Shown here: positions 49,458 to 58,383 of the stretch, one piece after another
Layout of the letters: every line of letters begins with the position of its first letter
How positions within the stretch are numbered: position 1 is the stretch's first letter
Assembly (NCBI RefSeq): GCF_004365705.1
Contig: NZ_SOBN01000002.1
Coordinates: 1,488,001 to 1,552,000 of the forward strand
Direction of reading: 5' to 3'
DNA from: Streptomyces sp. 846.5
GTDB lineage: Bacteria > Actinomycetota > Actinomycetes > Streptomycetales > Streptomycetaceae
Length of the DNA stretch: 64,000 nucleotides
The notes under the pieces: generated by a model
Databases searched by the model: none
Told to the model about the DNA's origin: nothing
What the model saw: the letters and a program-made list of their open reading frames with translations, nothing else
Position numbers and translations under genes: made by a program

Positions 49458-50387
49458 TTAAGGTTGCACGTCGTGCAGGGTCCCGGCGGTGGTCATCGGG
49501 TTCCGCTTGAACCAGGCCGAGATGTAGTCCAGGAAGACCCTGACCTTGCGCATCGTGTGCGCGCCGGGCGAGTGCACGGCGTACAGCGACCGGGCCGGCC
49601 CGGCGTAGTCGGGGAGCACCCGCTCCAGGGTCCCGTTCCTGAGGTCCTCGGCGACGGTGCGGACCGGCATCAGGGCCAGCCCGCGGCCGCGGACCGCGGC
49701 CTTGCGCAGCGTCAGGTAGCTGTTGGAGGAATAGACCGTCGGCAGCACCTTGAGGTGCGTTTCCTGACCCTCACGGTAGAGCCGCCAGAGCGGGTCGTTG
49801 ATATGGACCAGGCATTCGTGGTCGGCCAGCATCGACGGGTCCACGAGCGGCTGGTGGCGCTTGAGGTAGTCCGGTGAGGCGCACAGCATAAAATCGAGAT
49901 CCGAGACCTTCCGCACAAGAAGGGTCGAATCGCGCAGCCCCCTGGTGTGGAAAGCGACGTCGTAACCCTTGTCCAGGAAGTCGAAGGTGCGGTCGGACAT
50001 TCCGCCCACCTCGAAGCGGACATGGATCTTCGGGTGGTCGACCGCGAAGTCCGCGATCGCCTCCCCCAGGTCCAGGTTCCCGATCCACTTCGGGCAGATC
50101 ACCGCGAGCTGGCCCTCGGCCTTGTCCTGTGCTCCCCGCAGCGCGGCGTCCTCGGTGTCGATCTCGTCGATGATGCGCTGGGCGAAGTCGAAGTACCGGC
50201 GTCCGGTGGCGGTGAGGGTGACCGCACGGGCGGTCCGGTTCACCAGCCGGGTCCCCAACTGGTGCTCCAGCTCGGTGATGTGCCGGGAGACCAGGGAGCC
50301 GGAGACGCCGAGACGGCGGGCAGCCTGGCTGAAACTGCCCTGCTCCCCGACGCTCACAAAACTCCGCATCACGGTTATGCGATCCAC
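49458..50387 (-). CDS. LysR-family transcriptional regulator
   Basis: 309 residues. N-terminal winged helix-turn-helix (1-60; GSFSQAARRLGVSGSLVSRHI) and a type 2 periplasmic-binding effector domain (about 90-295). It is upstream of, and on the same strand as, the dioxygenase operon, 71 bp from the start of the intergenic promoter region end. LysR proteins usually need a pathway intermediate as coinducer. GTG start giving MDRITVMRSFV, the standard family opening. Confidence 0.85.
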   Translation of the reverse strand: MDRITVMRSFVSVGEQGSFSQAARRLGVSGSLVSRHITELEHQLGTRLVNRTARAVTLTATGRRYFDFAQRIIDEIDTEDAALRGAQDKAEGQLAVICPKWIGNLDLGEAIADFAVDHPKIHVRFEVGGMSDRTFDFLDKGYDVAFHTRGLRDSTLLVRKVSDLDFMLCASPDYLKRHQPLVDPSMLADHECLVHINDPLWRLYREGQETHLKVLPTVYSSNSYLTLRKAAVRGRGLALMPVRTVAEDLRNGTLERVLPDYAGPARSLYAVHSPGAHTMRKVRVFLDYISAWFKRNPMTTAGTLHDVQP

Positions 50388-50493
50388 AGGACTCCTTTGT
50401 GCTGTGTGCGATCGTGCTACTGCTGTGCCGTTCTGGCCGTGACCCTACGTTCTCCCCGTCCCTTCCGAAAGCCCTGACCTGCACACATATCGC

Positions 50494-51078
50494 TCAAGCC
50501 GTCTTCCGGGGACGCGGCGCCACCCGGGCGTATCCGCGGATGTCCGGATAGGGCGGTTCGCGGTCGGCCTGCAGGTCCACCTGGAAGGTGTTCAGCAGCA
50601 TGGACAGCATGGAGAAGTTGCCGAGGCAGCCGATGATGTCGACCACGCCGTTCTCGCCGAACGCGGCGAGGGCCTCGGCGAAGGTGGCGTCGGCGACGAA
50701 GTGCTCCTCCAGCACCTGGGTGGCGAAGGCGTACAGCAGGTGCTCGTCCTTGGCCTCGAACTGCGGGGCCTCGTCCCGGGCCAGCTGCTCGATCGCGGCA
50801 CGGGAGACGCCGGCCTCGACGGCCTTGTCGATGTGGGCGTTCCAGGAGTACTGGGCGTCGAAGTGCCGCGCCGCGATCAGCAGGGAGAGCTCGGTCAGCC
50901 GCAGCGGCAGCGAGGACTCGAAGCGGCAGTAGGCGCCGAGCGCCTCGACCTTCTCGGCCAGCTCCGGGCTGCGCAGCCAGACCAGGAACGGCCCCCGGGT
51001 CCCGCCCCGGCGAGCGGTGATGCGGTCGCTGATCTCCTGCTGCCTGGGGCTGAGATCGGTGAGGGGTCCAAGACGCAT
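50494..51078 (-). CDS. Carboxymuconolactone decarboxylase-family protein
   Basis: 194 residues, all-helical AhpD/CMD fold. ELSLLIAARHFDAQYSWNAHIDKAVEAGVS corresponds to the family's central motif (read in two parts), with His but no CxxC, so peroxidase activity is unlikely and a decarboxylase/lactone-type or unknown role remains. It precedes LysR on the same strand, with 106 bp between them, and is divergent from the cupin. Confidence 0.75.
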   Translation of the reverse strand: MRLGPLTDLSPRQQEISDRITARRGGTRGPFLVWLRSPELAEKVEALGAYCRFESSLPLRLTELSLLIAARHFDAQYSWNAHIDKAVEAGVSRAAIEQLARDEAPQFEAKDEHLLYAFATQVLEEHFVADATFAEALAAFGENGVVDIIGCLGNFSMLSMLLNTFQVDLQADREPPYPDIRGYARVAPRPRKTA

Positions 51079-51225
51079 CGGCGCGCGCTCCTTCGTAAGA
51101 CCGCCGGAATTGGTGGTGGGTCAACACTCCTGAAATGCCGAGTTGCTGTCCACAGTCGGCCGGTGATTCATGGCCCCGGCGGCGAAACATTAGTGTGCGC
51201 ATCCTGCGGCGCAGCCCGGGGCGGC

Positions 51226-51240
51226 TCAGGTCTAGCCTGA
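51226..51240. promoter_or_regulatory. Dyad TCAGG-N5-CCTGA with -10-like TAGCCT
   Basis: An inverted repeat centred on TCTAG in the CMD/cupin divergent region. TAGCCT (51233-51238, plus strand) inside it could be the cupin -10, 36 nt before the GTG; no -35 was found. Confidence 0.35.
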
Positions 51241-51273
51241 CAGCGAACCAGCGGAAATCAGGAGGAGATCCCC

Positions 51274-51684
51274 GTGACGATCATCAAGGCAGCGGCTGTG
51301 ACCAGGCTCAACAGGGGTGGCAGTGTGGAGACGATCCCGCTGGTCACCCGCGCCGGCGCGGTCGAGAAGACCACCTTGACCTCCGGCATCAGTACGTATC
51401 CGGTGGGCACCGGAGCGCCTTTGCACACCCACAATTGCGTGGAGCACGTGACGATACTGAGCGGTGCCGCCGAAGTCGAGATCGACGGGGTGGCGACCCC
51501 GTTGCAGCAGTACGACACGACGTATGTCGAGGCCGGAATTCCGCACCTTTTCCGCAACACCGGGGACACCCCGATGACCATTCTGTGGGTGTACGACTCC
51601 GGATATGTCACCCGTACCTTCATGGCCACCGGAGTGACCGTGGAGCACCTGTCGCCGGAGGACCGGATGGTCGCGGAGAGCTGA
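51274..51684 (+). CDS. Small cupin protein
   Basis: 136 residues, one conserved beta-barrel. Cupin motif 1 is recognisable in GAPLHTHNCVEHVTIL (two His plus Glu/His) and motif 2 in VEAGIPHLFRNTGD. Metal-dependent, cytoplasmic; such proteins in catabolic clusters can be isomerases, lactone-processing enzymes or sensors. A strong AGGAGGAG precedes the GTG. Only plus-strand gene inside the island besides the ABM protein at 58384. Confidence 0.8.
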   Translation: MTIIKAAAVTRLNRGGSVETIPLVTRAGAVEKTTLTSGISTYPVGTGAPLHTHNCVEHVTILSGAAEVEIDGVATPLQQYDTTYVEAGIPHLFRNTGDTPMTILWVYDSGYVTRTFMATGVTVEHLSPEDRMVAES

Positions 51685-51697
51685 CGGCGCGAAAAAG

Positions 51698-51731
51698 GGT
51701 CCGGACCGGGAGCCTGTCCCCGGTCCGGACC
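51698..51731 (-). terminator. Stem-loop terminator between cupin and Ldh-family genes
   Basis: A perfect 13-bp stem (51698-51710 with 51719-51731), 8-nt loop. AAAAA at 51692-51696 gives a U-run on the minus-strand transcript, so it is a factor-independent terminator for the Ldh operon and can also stop cupin transcription. Confidence 0.85.
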
Positions 51732-51746
51732 GCGTCGTTCCCGTGC

Positions 51747-52805
51747 CTACTGGGGAATCCCCTCCGGCACGGCGACCTTGCGGGCCTGGGCCTGCGCGAC
51801 CAGCTTGGCCAGCAGCGCGTCCGGCACCGGGACGCCCTTGAGGATGCGCTCGTCCAGCGTCCGCGAGCCCCGCTCGCCGGGTAGCAGCAGTGCGCCGTCC
51901 GGGTCGGTCTTCGGCAGCGCCTTGATGGTCTCCACGGTCTCGTCGACCAGTGCCCGGAACTGCTCGACCGGGGTGAAGGCGGCGATGTCGATGGCCATCA
52001 GCAGCGCGTTCTGACGGTGCCGCCTGCCCTCCGGGTCGGCGCTGTGGAACGAGCTGACGATCGGATTGGCCGTCAGGCCGCTGGCCATCAGCTCGAAGAC
52101 CAGCGACATGCCGGCGCCCTTGGCACCGCCCATCGGCAGCGGGACCGCCGCCTCGGCCGGGTCCGTGGTGGGCCGGCCGTCCCGGGTCAGCGCGGCGCCC
52201 TCGGGCAGCGGCGTGCCGGCGGCCTTGTGCTGGGCGATCCGGCCGAGCGCGATCACGGCGGTGGCCATGTCGAGGAGCACGGTGGGATGCCGCCCGGCCG
52301 GGACCGCGACCGAGAGCGGGCTGGTCGCCACGGCGGCGCCGGCCGCGCCCGGGTAGCCCATGTTGGGGACCCCGGCCACGATGCCCAGTCCGACCATGCC
52401 GTACTGGGCGGCCCGTTCGGTGTAGTAGCCGATGGCGCCGGTGTGCACGGTGCCGCGGACGGCGACCCAGGCGGCCCCCGCCGAGCGGGCCATGCTGACC
52501 GCCTCGTCCATCGCCCGGGTTAGCGCCACCGGGCCGGGGGCCGAATCGGCGTCGACCATGGCGACCGCCGACTTGAAGTGGTCCACCCGGATCCGCGGCC
52601 TGGCCTTGGCCTCGCCGCTGTCCAGGAGTTCCAGGTAGCGCGGGACCCGGGACACCCCGTGGGAGTCGACCCCCCGCAGATTCGCCCAGACCAGGACGTC
52701 GGCGACGGTGTCGGCGTGCTCCCTGCTGGTTCCTGACACGACGAAGAGGTCGCTGACCAGCGTGCGCAGCGCCTTCTCCGGCACGATGGTGCGTGGTTTG
52801 GCCAC
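51747..52805 (-). CDS. Ldh-family (malate/L-lactate/ureidoglycolate type) NAD(P)-dependent dehydrogenase
   Basis: 352 residues of the type 2 malate/lactate dehydrogenase family. Visible are NLRGVDSHGVSRVPRY, the catalytic His segment TVHTGAIGYYTERAAQYG, ATSPLSVAVPAG and the LDMATAVIA / PMGGAKGAGMSLVFELM motifs. It oxidises 2-hydroxy acids or reduces 2-oxo acids. The GTG at 52805 is chosen because GGAGG lies 5 nt upstream; the in-frame ATG four codons earlier is part of that ribosome site. Last gene of the second catabolic operon. Confidence 0.83.
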   Translation of the reverse strand: MAKPRTIVPEKALRTLVSDLFVVSGTSREHADTVADVLVWANLRGVDSHGVSRVPRYLELLDSGEAKARPRIRVDHFKSAVAMVDADSAPGPVALTRAMDEAVSMARSAGAAWVAVRGTVHTGAIGYYTERAAQYGMVGLGIVAGVPNMGYPGAAGAAVATSPLSVAVPAGRHPTVLLDMATAVIALGRIAQHKAAGTPLPEGAALTRDGRPTTDPAEAAVPLPMGGAKGAGMSLVFELMASGLTANPIVSSFHSADPEGRRHRQNALLMAIDIAAFTPVEQFRALVDETVETIKALPKTDPDGALLLPGERGSRTLDERILKGVPVPDALLAKLVAQAQARKVAVPEGIPQ

Positions 52806-52853
52806 GGAAACCTCCATGAGGTCGATGGGTCGGTGGTGAGGTACGGGGTGTGC

Positions 52854-54542
52854 TCAGCGGGTGACGCGTACGTCCACCAGGGCGCTGACCCCGCTGCGGA
52901 CACTGGCCAGGGCCTGGGCCAGACCGGCCTTGAGCTGCTCCGGCTCGGTGAGGCTCAGCCCGAGCACGCCCAGGGACTCGGCCACCTTGGCGAGTTCCGG
53001 CTGGCCGTCGAGGTCGACGCCGCGGAAGTCGTCCTCGCGCACCGCCGCCCCGTCGGGGTAGAAGCGCAGGTGGTTGAGTTTCATCGAGCGGTACTGGCGG
53101 TTGTTGAAGACCACGATCAGGATCGGCAGGTCCAGGGTTCGCGCCGCCGACAGCGACTGGACGATCGGGTTGTAGAGCATCGCCCCGTCCCCGATGACCA
53201 GCGCCACCTCCCGCTCGGTGTCGGCCATCTTGACCCCGAGCGCCACTCCGATGCCCTGGCCCAGGCCGCCCTGGACGTAGGTGTAGCGGCCGGGGCGGTC
53301 GGCCTGCAGGCGCTGCTGCACGATCCGGGCGTGGGTGATGGTCTCGTCGACCACCGCGGCGTCCGGGTCCAGCAGTTCGCGCAGGCAGTCCACCACGTCG
53401 CCGGGGTCGATCCAGTGCTCCCCGGGCTGCCGGGGAGCCGGCGCGCTGTGGGACGGCACGGCCAGTTCGGCCCGCCGGGCGGCCACCTTGCTCCCGTCCA
53501 CGCCGACCGCCCGAACGGCCCCGGTCAGGGCGCGCAGGGTGGGGCCGATGTCGCCCTCCAGGTACTGGTCCGCGCCCAGCACCTGGTAGTCGACATAGGG
53601 CCGGTGCGGCACGTCGTCGATGACCAGGACGTCCGCGGCCACCGGCCGGTCGCTCGGCGGGTACCAGGGCGCGCGGCAGCAGAGCAGCACCACCAGGTCC
53701 GCGTCGGCGACCGCGGCGGCGGTGTCGCCACCGCGGTGCAGCGGGTTGGTGCGCGGGAAGTTCGCGCACACCGCCGCCTGCGGCTCGATCACCGGGACGG
53801 CCAGCGTCTCGGCCAGTTCCAGCAGCGCCTCGAACCCGTCCGCGTGGCGCCCGGCCGACTCGGTGACGATCACCGGACGTTCGGCGGCGAGCAGCCGCCG
53901 GGCGGCCTGCTCCAGGTCGTCGGCGGTGCTGACCCGTCGGCCGGCTTCCGGGATCGCCCGGCCGACCAGGGCGGAGGGGGTCCACTCGTCGAGCAGCACC
54001 TCCACCGGGATGTTCAGGTAGACCGGCCCCGCCGTGGGGCGGGCCGCGATCTCCGCCGCCCGGACCACCGAGCCGTACACCGTGGAGACGTCGCCCACCT
54101 GGGTGGACCACTTGGTCCACGGGTTGGCCACGGCCTGCGGGCCGCCCACGATCGACAGGTTGCGGTACCACTGCGACCCCGGGTCCTGTCCCCGGCCGTC
54201 CCCGTAGCCGGTGGACTCCGAGGAGGCCACCACCATCGGCACCCCGGCCAGCAGCGCGCCGTGAATCCCACAGGCGCCCTGCAGCAGACCGGGCACCGCG
54301 TGCACCAGCACCAGCTGCGGCCGACGGGTCATCAGGCCGTAGCCGGTGGCCATGGCCACCGCGAGGGTCTCGTGCAGCAGGTCCACATAGCGCGGCCCCG
54401 TGGTGCCGTCCCGGTCCTGGCGCGCCAGCGCCTCCCAGACCGGGGCCCATTCCGACCCGGACGAGGCGAAGACCACGTCCACGCCCAGGCTTCGACAGGC
54501 GGCCAGGACGGCCTCGCCGCCGTCGAGACGCTCATCGGTCAT
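52854..54542 (-). CDS. Thiamine diphosphate-dependent decarboxylase/synthase
   Basis: 562 residues in the three-domain POX/acetolactate-synthase plan: N-terminal PYR domain with catalytic Glu E58 (LLHETLAVAMATGYG), central domain (about 190-330) and C-terminal PP domain with the ThDP motif GDGAMLYNPIVQSLS ending in VVFNN. A 2-oxo-acid decarboxylase of the benzoylformate decarboxylase kind is a good guess in this setting; carboligase activity is the alternative. ATG overlaps the amidohydrolase stop by 4 bp. Confidence 0.83.
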   Translation of the reverse strand: MTDERLDGGEAVLAACRSLGVDVVFASSGSEWAPVWEALARQDRDGTTGPRYVDLLHETLAVAMATGYGLMTRRPQLVLVHAVPGLLQGACGIHGALLAGVPMVVASSESTGYGDGRGQDPGSQWYRNLSIVGGPQAVANPWTKWSTQVGDVSTVYGSVVRAAEIAARPTAGPVYLNIPVEVLLDEWTPSALVGRAIPEAGRRVSTADDLEQAARRLLAAERPVIVTESAGRHADGFEALLELAETLAVPVIEPQAAVCANFPRTNPLHRGGDTAAAVADADLVVLLCCRAPWYPPSDRPVAADVLVIDDVPHRPYVDYQVLGADQYLEGDIGPTLRALTGAVRAVGVDGSKVAARRAELAVPSHSAPAPRQPGEHWIDPGDVVDCLRELLDPDAAVVDETITHARIVQQRLQADRPGRYTYVQGGLGQGIGVALGVKMADTEREVALVIGDGAMLYNPIVQSLSAARTLDLPILIVVFNNRQYRSMKLNHLRFYPDGAAVREDDFRGVDLDGQPELAKVAESLGVLGLSLTEPEQLKAGLAQALASVRSGVSALVDVRVTR

Positions 54543-55450
54543 CGCGCCGCCTCCCCGGCCTCCACCTTGGCCGGCGCCGCCGCCGATGCCTCGGCCGGGA
54601 TCGGCCAGCCCAGCACCTCGCTGATGCCCCGGCCCATGATCCACTCAAGCTGCTCCTCGCTGAAGCCGAAGTGCTCGGTGAACTGGTCGATGGTGTCCTT
54701 CCAGGTCAGACCGTGACCCATGAGACGGGTGATGTCGGTGCCCCAGAAGCAGCGCTCCTTGCCCATCCGGTCGACCATCGCGTGCACGTACTTGGCGATG
54801 TTCAGGTTGGGGAAGGGCTGGGTGGAGTAGCCGGGGATGGCCGAGACCTTGACGTAGATGTTGGGGTGCTTGTGCAGGTCCGCGGTCTCCTGGGCCCAGT
54901 AGCCGATGGCGTCGTCCACGCAGCGGGCCATGATCCCCATGTGGTCGATGATGATCTTCAGCTGGGGGTGGTCGGCCGCGATCGCGCCCAGCTCGGCCTT
55001 CCAGACCGGCGCGTGCACCATCGTCGGCAGGCCCAGCTCCTCGGCCAGCGGCCAGTACCAGTCATTGGTGCCGTCGATCATCCAGTTCCGGTCGATCGGC
55101 CGGTGGAAGGTCAGCCTCGTGCCCTTGACGTGCGGGTTCTGGGCAAAGTCACGCATCATCGCGGCGCCCTCCGCCGGCTTGTTCTGCGGGATCCGGGCCA
55201 TGATGCCGAAGCGGTCCGGGTACGCCTCGCACGCCTCCAGCGAGTAGTCGATGCGGTCGCCCTCCCAGGACGGGGGAAGGATCAGCGCACGGTCCACGCC
55301 GGCCTCGTCCATCAGCCCGATGGCCTCATCGAAGCTGAAGGCCTCCTCCCGGTGTCCGTTCAGCCGGATGCGCTCACGGGCACCGGGCACCCAGGGGCGG
55401 TCCGGGGTCTCTTCCTTCCAGACGTGGATCTGGGTGTCGACGATGAACAT
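54539..55450 (-). CDS. Amidohydrolase 2-family (ACMSD/LigI-like) enzyme
   Basis: 303 residues, TIM barrel of PF04909. Motifs: DTQIHVW at the N-terminus (first His replaced by Gln, as in the lactonase-type branch), MVHAPVW, IIIDHMGIMAR and FWGTDITRL with the catalytic Asp. Members hydrolyse lactones such as 2-pyrone-4,6-dicarboxylate or decarboxylate aromatic acids. AGAGGA precedes the ATG. It is 48 bp after LhgO and overlaps the ThDP enzyme gene. Confidence 0.82.
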   Translation of the reverse strand: MFIVDTQIHVWKEETPDRPWVPGARERIRLNGHREEAFSFDEAIGLMDEAGVDRALILPPSWEGDRIDYSLEACEAYPDRFGIMARIPQNKPAEGAAMMRDFAQNPHVKGTRLTFHRPIDRNWMIDGTNDWYWPLAEELGLPTMVHAPVWKAELGAIAADHPQLKIIIDHMGIMARCVDDAIGYWAQETADLHKHPNIYVKVSAIPGYSTQPFPNLNIAKYVHAMVDRMGKERCFWGTDITRLMGHGLTWKDTIDQFTEHFGFSEEQLEWIMGRGISEVLGWPIPAEASAAAPAKVEAGEAAR

Positions 55451-55498
55451 GCGGGTCCTCTTTCGTGGATGCGTAACTCAGTAAAGGAGAAGAAAGCC

Positions 55499-56710
55499 TC
55501 AGAGCGTCGGAGCCAGGCGGTCGACCACGTGTTCCGCGATCGCCATGCAGGAGGTGGCGGCGGGCGAGGGCGCGTTGCGCACCGCGGTCACCGGCCCCAC
55601 CGTGGAGATCCGGAAGTCGTCCACCAGTCGGCCGCGCTCGTCCAGGGCCTGCGCGCGGACCCCGGCCGGGGCCGGCACCAGGTCGTCCGGCCTCAGCTCC
55701 GGCACGTACCGCTGCGCGGCGGCGGTGAAGGCGCGCTTGGACAGCGAACCGCGCATCTCGCGCAGCCCCATCCGCCAGTGCTCCTTCGCCAGCCGGCGGG
55801 TGCCCGGCCAGGCCAGCGCCCGGCCCAGCTCGCGCAGGTTGACGTCGCTGCGCCGGTAGCCCTCGCGGGCGAACGCGAAGACCGCGTTCGGGCCGACGTC
55901 CACGCTGCCGTCGATCCGCGGCGTCAGATGCGTGCCGAGGAACGGGTACTCCGGGTCCGGCACCGGGTAGACCAGCCCGCGCACCAGGCCGGCCCGCTCC
56001 GGCCGGAGCCGGAAGTACTCGCCGCGGAAGGCGATGATCGCGGGCGACGGCTGGTCACCGGCCAGCCCGGCCACGGTGTCCGACTGCAGTCCGGCGCAGA
56101 TCACCAGGCTGCCCAGCTCGAACTGCTGCTCGCCGCTGCGGACGGTGACGCCGTGACGGGGGTTCGGGGTGATCGCGGTGACCGGATGCCCGAGCAGCAC
56201 CCGGCCGCCGGCCTCGGTGACCTCGTCCGCCATGGCCCGGGCGATCTGCCTGTAGTCCACGATCGCGGTCGTCGGCGAGTGCAGCGCGGCCAGCCCCTGG
56301 ACGTTCGGTTCGAGATCGCGCAGCCGCGCGGGGTCCAGCCAGGTGACGCCGGGCACGCCGTTGGCCTCGGCCCGGGTCTCCAGCTCGCGCAGCCGCGCCA
56401 CCTCGGCGTCCGAGTGCGCGACGATGACCTTGCCGATCTCCCGGTACTCCAGCTCGTGCTTCTCGCAGAACTCCTGAATCAGCGTCACCCCGCGCCGGCA
56501 GAGCACGGCCTTGAGCGAGCCGGGGGTGTAGTAGATCCCGGAGTGGACCACGCCGGAGTTGTGCCCCGACTGGTGCAGCGAGACCTCCGCCTCCTTCTCG
56601 AAGACGACGACCTCATGGCCACGCTGGGTCAGCAGCCGGGCGATGGCCAGACCGACCAGTCCGGCCCCGACGATGCCGACCGGCCGCACCTGAGAAGCTT
56701 GGAGCGCCAC
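55499..56710 (-). CDS. lhgO: L-2-hydroxyglutarate oxidase/dehydrogenase-like FAD enzyme
   Basis: 403 residues of the DAO/glycerol-3-phosphate dehydrogenase superfamily. FAD-binding GIVGAGLVGLAIARLL at the N-terminus, the LhgO hallmark HQSGHNSGVVHSGIYY, AFRGEYFRL and RNAPSPAATSCMAIAEHV at the C-terminus. It would convert L-2-hydroxyglutarate to 2-oxoglutarate, passing electrons to quinone or O2; a related 2-hydroxy acid is possible. GTG start, 4 bp after the aldehyde dehydrogenase stop. Confidence 0.85.
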   Translation of the reverse strand: MALQASQVRPVGIVGAGLVGLAIARLLTQRGHEVVVFEKEAEVSLHQSGHNSGVVHSGIYYTPGSLKAVLCRRGVTLIQEFCEKHELEYREIGKVIVAHSDAEVARLRELETRAEANGVPGVTWLDPARLRDLEPNVQGLAALHSPTTAIVDYRQIARAMADEVTEAGGRVLLGHPVTAITPNPRHGVTVRSGEQQFELGSLVICAGLQSDTVAGLAGDQPSPAIIAFRGEYFRLRPERAGLVRGLVYPVPDPEYPFLGTHLTPRIDGSVDVGPNAVFAFAREGYRRSDVNLRELGRALAWPGTRRLAKEHWRMGLREMRGSLSKRAFTAAAQRYVPELRPDDLVPAPAGVRAQALDERGRLVDDFRISTVGPVTAVRNAPSPAATSCMAIAEHVVDRLAPTL

Positions 56711-56713
56711 TGC

Positions 56714-58180
56714 TCACACCCCCGTGTCGTAGCGGACGGCGACCGTCTTGACCCGGGTGTAGAAGCGCAGCGCCTCGCTGCCCTGCTCCTTGAAGGCCGA
56801 GCCGGAGTCGCCGAAGCCGCCGAAGGGCATGTGCACGTCCCAGCCCATGGTCGGCAGGTTCACCGACACCTGGCCGGTCCGGACCCGGTCGCTGAACGCC
56901 TCCGCCTGACGCAGGTCCCGGGTGAACACGGCCGAGCTCAGCCCGTAGACGGAGTCGTTGACCGCCTCGACCGCGGCGTCGAACCCGTCCACCACCTGCA
57001 CCGCGATCACCGGGCCGAAGACCTCCTCGCGCCAGATGTCCATGTCCCTGTCGACGCCGACCAGGACGGTGGGCCGGACGTAGCAGCCGTGGGCATACTC
57101 CTCACCCTCGGGCGCGGCTCCGCCGGCGGCGATGCCCGCGCCCTGGGCGGCCGCCCGCGCGATGTGCTCCAGCACGCTGTCCCGGTGTCCCGGGTCCGCC
57201 AGCGGGCCGATGCCGGTGTCCTTGCCCTCGCCCGGGCCGACCCGCAGCGCCTCGGCCTGCGCCACCAGGCCGCTGACGACCTGTTCGGCGACGGCCCGGT
57301 CGACCACGACCCGGCTGGTGGCGGTGCAGCGCTGCCCGGTCTGGCCGAAGGCCGCCGAGGCGATGGTGCGGACGGCCAGGTCCAGATCGGCGTCGGCGAG
57401 GACCGCCGAGGCGTTCTTGCCGCCCAGCTCCGTCTGCAGCCGGACGTTGCGCCCGGCCAGCCGCCGCTGCAGCGACCGGCCGACCGGAGTGCTGCCGGTG
57501 AAGGAGACCGCGTCGATCCGGGGGTCGTCCAGCAGCGCCTGCTCGATCTGCCGGATGCTGCCGACCGCCACTCCCAGCACCCCGGCCGGCAGCCCGGAGT
57601 CGTGCAGCGCCCGGGCCAGGTGCAGCGACACCAGCGGGGTCTGCGTGGCCGGCTTGAGCACCACCGTGTTGCCCGCGATCAGCGCCGGGGCCAGCTTGCG
57701 GGCCGGGGTGAGCAGCGGGTCGTTCCAGGGGGTGACCAGCAGGACGACCCCGACCGGCTCGCGGCGGACGCTGGTCCGGGTGCCCGCCCGCCCGTCGGCG
57801 AGCAGTTCGCCCCACGGCTGTCGGGCGAACCCGGCGTAGTAGTCGAAGAAGTCGGCGGCCTTCTCGACCTCCCCCTCGGCCTCGGCCCGGGTCTTGCCCA
57901 TCTCGGCCACCAGGTCGGCGGCGATCTCCTCGCTCCGCTCGCGCAGTGTGCGGGCGCCCCGGCTCATCACCGCGGCGCGGTCCAGCGGGGACAGCGCGGC
58001 CCAGCCGGCGGCCGCCCCGGCTGCCTCGTCGTAGAGCTCGGTCACCTCGGGAGCGGTCATCGCCGGGATCCGGGCGACCACCCGGCGGGTGTCGGCGGGA
58101 TCGACGACGTCGAGCGTGCGCTCGCCCGTCGGCATCCGCCACTCCCCGCCGACCAGCCGCGGCACTGATTTCACTGACAT
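56714..58180 (-). CDS. Aldehyde dehydrogenase (2-oxoglutarate-semialdehyde type)
   Basis: 488 residues. Active-site Cys in GQRCTATSR, Glu in QTELGGKNAS, Asn in VTPWNDPLL, cofactor loop FTGSTPVGRSLQ. The VTPWNDP and GQRCTATSR forms are usual in 2-oxoglutarate-semialdehyde dehydrogenases, which would make it a feeder to the 2-oxoglutarate pool next to LhgO; this is inference. First gene of the second operon. ATG after AAGAAGG; -10 TATGCT at 58229-58224. Confidence 0.83.
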   Translation of the reverse strand: MSVKSVPRLVGGEWRMPTGERTLDVVDPADTRRVVARIPAMTAPEVTELYDEAAGAAAGWAALSPLDRAAVMSRGARTLRERSEEIAADLVAEMGKTRAEAEGEVEKAADFFDYYAGFARQPWGELLADGRAGTRTSVRREPVGVVLLVTPWNDPLLTPARKLAPALIAGNTVVLKPATQTPLVSLHLARALHDSGLPAGVLGVAVGSIRQIEQALLDDPRIDAVSFTGSTPVGRSLQRRLAGRNVRLQTELGGKNASAVLADADLDLAVRTIASAAFGQTGQRCTATSRVVVDRAVAEQVVSGLVAQAEALRVGPGEGKDTGIGPLADPGHRDSVLEHIARAAAQGAGIAAGGAAPEGEEYAHGCYVRPTVLVGVDRDMDIWREEVFGPVIAVQVVDGFDAAVEAVNDSVYGLSSAVFTRDLRQAEAFSDRVRTGQVSVNLPTMGWDVHMPFGGFGDSGSAFKEQGSEALRFYTRVKTVAVRYDTGV

Positions 58181-58223
58181 ACGCGCCGAACCTTCTTCCG
58201 CTCAATCCCACCGGGTGATGCCG

Positions 58224-58229
58224 AGCATA
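58224..58229 (-). promoter_or_regulatory. Candidate -10 box of the ALDH/LhgO operon
   Basis: TATGCT on the minus strand, about 44 nt before the ATG at 58180. The -35 is weak. Confidence 0.35.
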
Positions 58230-58275
58230 GGAGCGAGAAAGCGTGTGCGGACCATGCGGATTTGCAAGCTTTGGT

Positions 58276-58289
58276 TGACCGTCCGGTCA
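58276..58289. promoter_or_regulatory. TetR-type palindrome TGACCGTCCGGTCA
   Basis: Perfect 6-bp arms around TC in the divergent region between the aldehyde dehydrogenase and ABM genes. ACCG-N-CGGT-type dyads are common TetR-family operators. It also contains a TTGACC hexamer (58275-58280). No TetR gene is in the window. Confidence 0.45.
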
Positions 58290-58383
58290 TGGTCGACAGC
58301 TTCGCGCGGGTGTCGTCGTCCGCCAGTATGGGCAGCGCTCCGCGCACTTCAGCGCACCTGCCGACGCCGAGAAACGGATCGCC

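Noticed and set aside
52806..52817. The ATG at 52817 as start of the Ldh-family gene
   Set aside because: Its bases form part of the GGAGG site that serves the GTG at 52805.
51232..54450. A 1072-codon minus-strand frame through the Ldh and ThDP genes
   Set aside because: It is a shifted frame of recognised enzymes on the same strand, with low-complexity Gly/Arg/Pro composition and no domain.
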